DNA of 5,607 nt from CAYXOX01 sp964466745 (GTDB lineage Bacteria; Pseudomonadota; Alphaproteobacteria; Rhodobacterales; Rhodobacteraceae). How positions within the stretch are numbered: position 1 is the first letter of the stretch; every line of letters starts with the position of its first letter. The stretch is from assembly GCA_964466745.1 (NCBI GenBank), contig CAYXOX010000173.1:1-5607 (forward strand), in the 5' to 3' direction. Of the stretch, positions 1-4,746 are shown piece by piece. Under the pieces are notes generated by a model. It saw nothing but the letters and a program-made list of their open reading frames with translations, ran no database searches and was not told the DNA's origin. The position numbers and the translations under genes are program-made.

Positions 1-1347
1 TTCACGATGGCTCCCACGCTGACGCGGATCAACGCCGAGGCGATCCAGCCCTACCAGGCGGACCGGCTGACCTTCGCCGAGCGCGCCGGGGACCCGATCT
101 CGGCCATGTTCCACACGGGGGGCACGACCGGCCTGCCCAAGATCGCGCAGCACCGCCAGTCGGGCATCGTCTACAACGGCAAGATCCCGACGATGGATTT
201 CATCGGCGCCGACGACGTGGTGATCTGCCCGCTGCCGATGTTCCACGTGCTCGGCGCCTACCCGGTGCTGATGTCGTGCCTCGCGAGCGGAGCCCATCTC
301 GTGCTGCCGACGCCGGCGGGCTATCGCGGCGAGGGCGTGTTCGACAACTTCTGGAAGCTGGTCGAGCGCTACCGGGTGACCTTCCTGATCACCGTGCCGA
401 CAGCGCTTGCGGCGCTCATGCAGCGGCCCGTGAATGCCGACATATCCTCGCTGCGCGTGGCGATCTCCGGTTCCGCGCCGCTGCCCGTCGAGCTGATCAA
501 CCGTTTCAGGACGACCACGGGCATCGATATCTCGGAAGGATACGGGCTCACCGAGGCAACCTGCCTTGTCTCCTGCAACCCGGCGAGCGGCATCAAGAAG
601 GTCGGGTCGGTCGGCATTCCCTTCCCGCATACCGAGGTGCGCATCTTCGAATGCGACGACAACGGCGAGGTTCTCCGCGAATGCGCCACCGAAGAGATCG
701 GCGAGATCTGCGTGGCGAGCCCCGGCGTGCACGAGGAGCGGACCTACACCCAGGACGACAGGAACACCGGCCTCTACGCGCGCCGCGTGTTCCTGCGCAC
801 CGGCGATCTCGGCAAGCTCGACAGCGACGGCTACCTCTACATCACCGGCCGCAAGAAGGATCTGATCATTCGCGGCGGGCACAACATCGATCCCTCCGAG
901 ATCGAGGATGCCCTTTCGGGGCACCCCGAGGTCGCATTCGTGGCGGCGATCGGCCAGCCCGATTCCTATGCGGGCGAGGTGCCGGCCGTCTACGTGGAGC
1001 CGATCGCGGGAGCGCGGCCGGATATTGCCGACCTCATGGATTACGCCCAGCGCCACATCGCCCAGCGCGCCGCGATACCCAAGCACATCGAACTGATCGA
1101 CCAGCTTCCGAAATCCGCCGTCGGCAAGGTGTTGAAGTTCGAGCTGCGCAAGCTCGCCATCGCGCGGGTCTTCGATGCCACCTTCGAGGCCGAGGGGCTG
1201 GACGTGCGGGTGCGGCGCGTGGTGGAAGATCGAAGCCGCGGCCTTGTGGCAAGGCTGGAGCCGCCGAGCGCGGATATCGAAACAACGCGCGAGGCGGCGG
1301 CGCGCTGCCTCGGCATGTTCGCGATCCCATGGGAATGGGACGACTGA
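1..1347 (+). CDS. AMP-forming acyl-CoA synthetase, 5'-truncated by window edge
   Basis: This enzyme would activate a carboxylic acid to an acyl-adenylate and transfer it to coenzyme A in the cytoplasm; the substrate cannot be read from sequence. The frame is open from base 1. The ATG at base 7 is only the first Met visible, because the N-terminal part of the adenylation domain is missing, perhaps 180-200 residues by family length. Counting from that Met, the ANL-superfamily motifs appear in order: phosphate-binding loop HTGGTTGLPK (36-45), LPMFH (76-80), EGYGLTEAT (about 177-185), RTGDLG (264-269), the hinge GRKKDLIIRGG (281-291), and the C-terminal PKSAVGK with the expected catalytic Lys at 374. 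About 65 residues follow this motif, a longer tail than in many relatives. The HTGGTTG loop is typical of a subgroup of long (about 600-630 residue) proteobacterial acyl-CoA synthetases. The next gene is convergent, 54 bp away. Family assignment is secure; substrate is unknown. Confidence 0.93.
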   Translation, partial: FTMAPTLTRINAEAIQPYQADRLTFAERAGDPISAMFHTGGTTGLPKIAQHRQSGIVYNGKIPTMDFIGADDVVICPLPMFHVLGAYPVLMSCLASGAHLVLPTPAGYRGEGVFDNFWKLVERYRVTFLITVPTALAALMQRPVNADISSLRVAISGSAPLPVELINRFRTTTGIDISEGYGLTEATCLVSCNPASGIKKVGSVGIPFPHTEVRIFECDDNGEVLRECATEEIGEICVASPGVHEERTYTQDDRNTGLYARRVFLRTGDLGKLDSDGYLYITGRKKDLIIRGGHNIDPSEIEDALSGHPEVAFVAAIGQPDSYAGEVPAVYVEPIAGARPDIADLMDYAQRHIAQRAAIPKHIELIDQLPKSAVGKVLKFELRKLAIARVFDATFEAEGLDVRVRRVVEDRSRGLVARLEPPSADIETTREAAARCLGMFAIPWEWDD

Positions 1348-1401
1348 GCCGGCACTTCCTCGACCCCGCCGGTGCGTGGCGCGGCGCCGAACCTCCGGGC
1401 T

Positions 1402-2442
1402 TCAGCCGTCTTCCCGCCGGCGTTCGAAGAATCGCCGCACGTCGCGTGCCAGAGGGCCATCGGGCTCCGCCCAGGCCCAGGTGCCGTTGGGCGCGAGCCT
1501 GAGATCGCGCGCCGGATCGTAGCGGTGCTTTGTGAGGATCGCGTAGCGGCTGAAATACTGCCGGCTTGGCTTGGCGCCATGCCAGAGGTGCTTGATATCG
1601 CCTGCACAATGCCCGAGGGACCATCCCCGTGGCCCGAAGCGCTCGCCATAGCTGTGAATCTCGGCCAGGTGCGCCGGGCTGAACGGGCGGCGTCCCGCCT
1701 CGATCCGCCTGCCGCACAGGGCCGCTAGCATCACACTGTCGCCGCCACCCACGATGTTGCGATCGAAAAATCCGGTACGGGCTATGCGCGCCCGCTCTGC
1801 GACCCATGCGTAGCCGATCACCGGCAACGCCTGCCCCGCACCGTACGACCGGATCGCCTGGGCGAGAACGGCCTGCTCGCCGATGAACGTCGAAAGCGCC
1901 TGCTCGGGATCCCGCGCGTGCAGCGCCGCAAACGAAATCCGGCGCGAAACGTCCACGAGGCCGACATCGAATCCGGGCATGACGTCCTCGAGCAGCGGAC
2001 CGTCGGAGCCGTCCGGCCCGAGCGAAATCGCGCACTCGAAGGGGTGCACGGCCTCTGCCCCCGCTTCAAGCCGGGCCACGGCCTCGCGCCCCCAGTCTTC
2101 GTTGACGAAGAGTATGTCACAATCGAGCCAGGCCACGTAGCGCGCCTCCGGCGGCAGCGCCTCGAGCGCGAGGTTGAGCAGCCGCTCCTTTTGCCAGATC
2201 GCCGGCTCGCCCTGCAGGCTCAGCACGATGTCGGCATCCTCCGCCCCGAGCGACGGGGTGCTGTCGTAGACCTCCGCCGCGAGCAGCGGCACCCCGAGCG
2301 CATCGCGGAAGCGCTCGAAGTTTTCCCGGGGCCTGCGAAAGCCCACGGGGTTGAAATGGGAGGTGATCGCCCAGAGTTCGCCGTTTCGCATCGCGCCCCC
2401 GACGCGGGCCCAGAAGGCGCCCGGATCACTTGCCGACGTCAT
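1402..2442 (-). CDS. Putative GT-A-fold glycosyltransferase, conserved uncharacterised family
   Basis: The 346-residue soluble protein has no signal peptide or membrane segment. Seen: an N-terminal strand WAITSHFNPVGF (24-35), then WQKERLLNLAL (83-93), then a hydrophobic strand ending in a DxD motif, WLDCDILF (105-112, D107/D109). Later come GYAWVAERA (210-218), VGGGDSVMLAAL (231-242) and HLWHG (285-289). In GT-A glycosyltransferases the DxD coordinates the metal and nucleotide-sugar, and a C-terminal His can be a further metal ligand; assigning H288 that role is inference. Similar proteins with WQKERLLN and WLDCDI blocks occur, to my recollection, as hypothetical proteins in cyanobacteria, proteobacteria and some viruses. 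Donor and acceptor are unknown. The ATG at 2442 lacks a clear ribosome binding site. An internal ATG at 2391 (Met18) has GGGGG four bases upstream and keeps the conserved region, so it is a real alternative start. The gene lies 52 bp downstream of tRNA-Thr on the same strand. Confidence 0.85.
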   Translation of the reverse strand: MTSASDPGAFWARVGGAMRNGELWAITSHFNPVGFRRPRENFERFRDALGVPLLAAEVYDSTPSLGAEDADIVLSLQGEPAIWQKERLLNLALEALPPEARYVAWLDCDILFVNEDWGREAVARLEAGAEAVHPFECAISLGPDGSDGPLLEDVMPGFDVGLVDVSRRISFAALHARDPEQALSTFIGEQAVLAQAIRSYGAGQALPVIGYAWVAERARIARTGFFDRNIVGGGDSVMLAALCGRRIEAGRRPFSPAHLAEIHSYGERFGPRGWSLGHCAGDIKHLWHGAKPSRQYFSRYAILTKHRYDPARDLRLAPNGTWAWAEPDGPLARDVRRFFERRREDG

Positions 2443-2448
2443 GGGCCA

Positions 2449-2460
2449 GGTGCGCGCACC
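2449..2460. repeat. Perfect 12-bp palindrome before the glycosyltransferase-like gene
   Basis: GGTGCGCGCACC reads identically on both strands and ends 6 bp upstream of the ATG at 2442. It is directly followed by GATTGCGCAACC (2461-2472), whose central 8 bases TTGCGCAA are also a perfect palindrome. The two centres are 12 bp apart. They could form an operator or small hairpins in the leader, but short GC palindromes also arise by chance in such DNA. Confidence 0.3.
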
Positions 2461-2494
2461 GATTGCGCAACCACGGGCGGCCCGGCTCTTGGGA

Positions 2495-2569
2495 TGGTGC
2501 CGCAGGGGAGGATTGAACTCCCGACCTCACCCTTACCAAGGGTGCGCTCTACCACTGAGCTACTGCGGC
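2495..2569 (-). tRNA. tRNA-Thr(GGT), CCA encoded
   Basis: Read on the minus strand, the 75 bases fold into a full cloverleaf. The acceptor stem GCCGCAG/CTGCGGC is perfect (7 bp). The D arm is GCTC/GAGC with a 7-base loop containing GG. The anticodon arm is CACCC/GGGTG around loop TTGGTAA, giving anticodon GGT (plus-strand 2535-2537), which reads threonine ACC and ACU codons. A 5-base variable loop follows. The T arm is GGGAG/CTCCC around TTCAATC, then discriminator A and an encoded CCA. All stems are fully paired, so the gene appears functional. ACC is a heavily used Thr codon in the neighbouring genes, consistent with need for this isoacceptor. No U-rich terminator is seen between the tRNA and the gene 52 bp downstream. 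Confidence 0.98.
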
Positions 2570-2587
2570 CCGTTTATGGCGCCGGGG

Positions 2588-2614
2588 ATTAGACGCTCCG
2601 CCCCATGGGCGCAA
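2588..2614 (-). promoter_or_regulatory. Candidate sigma-70-type promoter of tRNA-Thr
   Basis: On the minus strand, TTGCGC (2614-2609) is followed after 15 bases by TCTAAT (2593-2588); shifting the -35 box to CTTGCG gives a 16-base spacer. Transcription would begin near 2581, about 12 bases before the mature tRNA 5' end, a usual leader length for a tRNA. A second TTGCGC copy (2620-2615) lies 21 bases from the -10 box, too far for the usual spacing. The spacer is slightly short, so this is a plausible but unproven call. Confidence 0.45.
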
Positions 2615-2621
2615 GCGCAAT

Positions 2622-2651
2622 CTGGACGCCACGGGGCCCCTCGGGTACACG
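2622..2651 (+). promoter_or_regulatory. Candidate promoter of the pre-murA gene, possibly leaderless
   Basis: CTGGAC (2622-2627) and TACACG (2646-2651) are separated by 18 bases. The start point, about 7 bases past the -10 box, would coincide with the A of the ATG at 2658. There is no purine-rich ribosome binding site before that ATG (bases 2652-2657 are TCCGCC), which fits a leaderless transcript. Both boxes are imperfect and the DNA is very GC-rich, so the match could be accidental. Confidence 0.35.
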
Positions 2652-2657
2652 TCCGCC

Positions 2658-2852
2658 ATGGCGCGGCATCCCGATGACGAACGGCAGGCAGGCTCCGGCA
2701 CCGAACGGCTTCGGCCGCCGGGGAAGGCGCGCTCCGACGAGCCGGGAAACGGCCGTGACGCGCGGCTCAAGGCCGCGCTGAAACAGAACCTCGCGCGGCG
2801 CAAGGCGCAATCCCGCGCCCGCGCCGAGAAAGCCGCGCGCGAGGACGGATAG
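2658..2852 (+). CDS. Small basic protein encoded upstream of murA, function unknown
   Basis: The 64-residue product is highly charged and has no membrane segment or Cys. The first half (residues 1-34) is rich in Gly, Pro, Arg and acidic residues and looks disordered. The second half, about 36-62, is an Arg/Lys/Ala-rich predicted helix beginning RLKAALKQNLARRKAQ. I recall similar short proteins with an alignable AAL-x-x-NL-x-RRKAQ block upstream of murA in other Rhodobacterales, which supports a real gene. The ATG at 2658 is the only sensible start, since no in-frame ATG or GTG precedes it in the gap. The stop is 13 bp before murA, so the two are probably co-transcribed. A role in nucleic-acid or ribosome binding could be guessed from charge, but nothing shows it. 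Confidence 0.72.
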   Translation: MARHPDDERQAGSGTERLRPPGKARSDEPGNGRDARLKAALKQNLARRKAQSRARAEKAAREDG

Positions 2853-2860
2853 AAGGCAGG
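2853..2860 (+). promoter_or_regulatory. Ribosome binding site of murA
   Basis: AAGGCAGG lies in the 13-bp gap between the small gene and murA, with its second AGG (2858-2860) five bases before the ATG at 2866. It supports that ATG as the start. A further AGGA directly abuts the ATG and is too close to act as the main site. Confidence 0.6.
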
Positions 2861-2865
2861 CAGGA

Positions 2866-4134
2866 ATGGATTCGATCGTTGTCACCGGCGGGCGGGCGCT
2901 GAACGGCGAAATCGCCATTGCAGGTGCGAAGAACGCCTGCCTGACCCTCATGCCGGCGACGCTGCTTACCGAGGAGCCGCTGACGCTCACCAACGCGCCG
3001 CGCCTGTCGGACATCGCCACCATGACCCAGCTTCTCCAGTCGCTCGGCTGCGAGGTGACCTCGCTGCAGGAGGGCAAGGTGCTGGCGCTGTCCTCCCATG
3101 CGCTCACCGGGCATCGGGCGGACTACGAGATCGTGCGCAAGATGCGTGCCTCGATCCTCGTGCTCGGCCCGCTGCTGGCACGCACCGGGCAGGCCGTCGT
3201 CTCCCTGCCCGGCGGGTGCGCCATCGGCGCCCGCCCGGTGGATCTGCACCTGCGCGCGCTCGAGGCGATGGGCGCACGGCTTGAACTGCGCGACGGCTAT
3301 GTTCATGCCGAGGCGCCCGGCGGCCTTCGGGGCGGCACGGTCGATTTTCCCTTCGTCTCCGTCGGCGCCACCGAGAACGCGTTGATGGCCGCCGTGCTGG
3401 CGCGCGGCACCACGGTGCTGCAGAACGCCGCGCGCGAGCCCGAGATCGCCGATCTCGCCCACTGCCTGCGCGCGATGGGCGCGCAGATCGAGGGCGAGGG
3501 CACCGAGCGTATAACCGTGGAGGGAGTCGAGAGGCTGGGCGGGGCCACCCACAGGGTGGTCAGCGACAGGATCGAGCTTGGCACCTACATGCTCGCCCCC
3601 GCGATCACCGGCGGCGAGGTGGAGCTGGTTGGCGGACGGCGCGCGCTTCTCGGCGCCTTCTGCGACAAGCTTGAAGAAGCGGGCATCTCCATCGAGGAAA
3701 CCGAACGCGGGCTCAAGGTCGCGCGAAGGAACGGGCGCATCGCGGCGGTGGATGTGACGACGGCGCCCTACCCGGGCTTTCCCACCGATCTGCAGGCCCA
3801 GATGATGGCGCTGCTGACCACGGCCGAGGGCGTGAGCGTGCTGGAAGAGAAGATCTTCGAGAACCGCTTCATGCACGCTCCGGAACTGATGCGCATGGGA
3901 GCCCGGATCAGCGTTCACGGCGGCACGGCCACCGTTACGGGCGTCGAACGCCTGCGTGGCGCGCCGGTGATGGCCACCGATCTGCGCGCAAGCGTCTCGC
4001 TGATCCTCGCCGGGCTGGCGGCCGAAGGCGAAACGGTTCTGAGCCGCGTCTATCACCTCGACCGCGGCTACGAGAAAGTCGAGGAGAAGCTCTCGGCCTG
4101 CGGGGCCTCAATCGAGCGGGTGCGCGCCTCATGA
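2866..4134 (+). CDS. murA: UDP-N-acetylglucosamine 1-carboxyvinyltransferase
   Basis: MurA transfers enolpyruvate from phosphoenolpyruvate to the 3'-OH of UDP-GlcNAc in the cytoplasm, the first committed step of peptidoglycan synthesis. At 422 residues it is full length (the E. coli enzyme has 419). Key residues are all present at a constant offset of +3 after the N-terminus: K22 and N23, R94 in MRAS, the loop Cys118 in LPGGCAIGARPVDLH, D308 in FPTDLQAQ, R334 in ENRF, D372 and R374 in TDLRAS, and R400 in HLDRGY. A Cys rather than Asp at the loop position means the enzyme is expected to be fosfomycin-sensitive, as inferred from the family. It follows the small basic gene by 13 bp and overlaps the next gene by 4 bp (ATGA), so the three probably form one transcription unit. 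No frameshift or missing motif is seen. Confidence 0.98.
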   Translation: MDSIVVTGGRALNGEIAIAGAKNACLTLMPATLLTEEPLTLTNAPRLSDIATMTQLLQSLGCEVTSLQEGKVLALSSHALTGHRADYEIVRKMRASILVLGPLLARTGQAVVSLPGGCAIGARPVDLHLRALEAMGARLELRDGYVHAEAPGGLRGGTVDFPFVSVGATENALMAAVLARGTTVLQNAAREPEIADLAHCLRAMGAQIEGEGTERITVEGVERLGGATHRVVSDRIELGTYMLAPAITGGEVELVGGRRALLGAFCDKLEEAGISIEETERGLKVARRNGRIAAVDVTTAPYPGFPTDLQAQMMALLTTAEGVSVLEEKIFENRFMHAPELMRMGARISVHGGTATVTGVERLRGAPVMATDLRASVSLILAGLAAEGETVLSRVYHLDRGYEKVEEKLSACGASIERVRAS

Positions 4135-4610
4135 CCGACGATGCCCGTTTCGAGGACGCCGCCGAACGGCCGCTGCGCCTCGTGGCGCAGGATGCCGAGG
4201 ACCTGGCCGTGATCTCCTCGCTGTCGCAGGATGCGGTCTTCCCCGCCCGAGAGGTGCTTTGGCGCCCACGAGAGCGGCGCTTCGCACTTCTGCTCAACAG
4301 GTTCCGCTGGGAGGATGCGGCCGGAACGGTGCGCAAGACGCGGCCCCCGGAGCGCGTGCAGTCGGTGCTGGCGATCTCCGACGTGATGCGCGTTTCGAGC
4401 CAGGGCTTCGACCGGGAGGACGGCGACCTCGTCCTTTCGCTCCTTTCCATCGCTTTCGAGCCCGGCGAAGACGGTGCCGGGCGGCTCGAGCTGGTGCTCG
4501 CCGGCGACGGTGCCATCGCGCTCGAGGTCGAGGCCATCGACGTGACCCTGCGAGACGTCACCCGGCCTTATACCGCGCCCTCCCGGCGCGTGCCCAAGCA
4601 CCCCGACTGA
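4131..4610 (+). CDS. DUF2948 family protein
   Basis: The 159-residue soluble protein matches the alphaproteobacterial DUF2948 family as I know it. Conserved-looking blocks are RLVAQDAEDLAVISSLSQDAV (about 16-36), ERRFALLLNRFRWE (48-61), ERVQSVLAISDVMRVSSQG (74-92), a beta-rich stretch LVLSLLSIAFEPGEDG (100-115), and GAIALEVEAIDVTLRDV (127-143). The ending SRRVPKHPD is near the usual family C-terminus. The predicted fold is mixed alpha/beta; I see no catalytic motif, and the function is unknown. The ATG lies inside the murA stop as ATGA, which suggests translational coupling, and no strong ribosome binding site is seen. Its place between murA and hisD recurs in many Alphaproteobacteria as I recall, hinting at a housekeeping role linked to the envelope or simply a stable gene order. 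Confidence 0.92.
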   Translation: MTDDARFEDAAERPLRLVAQDAEDLAVISSLSQDAVFPAREVLWRPRERRFALLLNRFRWEDAAGTVRKTRPPERVQSVLAISDVMRVSSQGFDREDGDLVLSLLSIAFEPGEDGAGRLELVLAGDGAIALEVEAIDVTLRDVTRPYTAPSRRVPKHPD

Positions 4611-4624
4611 CCTTGCCCGCGGCA

Positions 4625-4641
4625 GGCTCCGCGCGGGAGCC
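4625..4641 (+). terminator. Weak hairpin after the DUF2948 gene
   Basis: GGCTCC and GGAGCC form a perfect 6-bp stem around the 5-base loop GCGCG, starting 15 bp after the stop codon. Only GGTTTC follows, not a proper T-run, so termination may be partial or depend on Rho. It lies ahead of the candidate hisD promoter, which makes a unit boundary here plausible. Confidence 0.35.
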
Positions 4642-4673
4642 GGTTTCGGCCCGCTTCCCCCGTGCGACGCGAT

Positions 4674-4683
4674 CAACCGGTTG
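4674..4683. repeat. 10-bp palindrome upstream of the hisD promoter
   Basis: CAACCGGTTG is a perfect inverted repeat 12 bp upstream of the candidate -35 box of hisD. Its position would suit an operator, but a 10-bp palindrome has an appreciable chance of occurring in a gap of this size and the symmetry does not extend further. Confidence 0.25.
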
Positions 4684-4695
4684 CGGCGCGCGTTC

Positions 4696-4724
4696 TTGAG
4701 GCGCCGTCGCTCGGGCGCTAGACA
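4696..4724 (+). promoter_or_regulatory. Candidate hisD promoter
   Basis: TTGAGG (4696-4701) and TAGACA (4719-4724) are separated by exactly 17 bases. Transcription would start near 4731 and give a short leader of about 16 bases holding the ribosome binding site. The TTG...GCTAGAC style is common before Rhodobacterales genes in my experience. It implies that hisD is at least partly independent of murA. Confidence 0.5.
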
Positions 4725-4733
4725 CTGCCTTCT

Positions 4734-4742
4734 GAGGGAGGG
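4734..4742 (+). promoter_or_regulatory. Strong ribosome binding site of hisD
   Basis: GAGGGAGGG contains GGAG (4737-4740) six bases before the ATG at 4747. It is the clearest Shine-Dalgarno sequence in the window and fixes the hisD start. Confidence 0.8.
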
Positions 4743-4746
4743 CGCG

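Noticed and set aside
1348..1401. Possible bidirectional terminator between the two convergent genes
   Set aside because: CCGGC/GCCGG can pair, but the stem is only 5 bp with a 14-base loop and there is no T-run on either strand, so I cannot support a terminator call.
276..1502. 408-codon plus-strand frame overlapping the acyl-CoA synthetase
   Set aside because: It is a +1/+2 shifted shadow of the motif-bearing frame, very rich in Arg, with no family resemblance.
1034..2035. 333-codon minus-strand frame overlapping the ends of the acyl-CoA synthetase and glycosyltransferase-like genes
   Set aside because: It spans the convergent junction in the wrong frame for both genes and is Arg/Ala/Pro-rich, a GC-bias artefact.
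2495..2569. tRNA-Thr as an attachment site of an integrated island
   Set aside because: No integrase gene, no repeated copy of the tRNA 3' end and no composition shift are visible in the window.
1918..2592. 224-codon plus-strand frame ending in GRIELPTSPLPRVRSTTELL-like sequence
   Set aside because: That ending is the antisense translation of the tRNA-Thr gene, a known source of false protein entries; the rest is antisense to the glycosyltransferase-like gene.
2767..4056. 429-codon open frame on the minus strand opposite murA
   Set aside because: It is antisense to an unmistakable, fully intact murA. Its composition (rich in His, Gln, Arg, Gly, Ala) is typical of reverse-frame reading of GC-rich coding DNA, and no family is recognisable.
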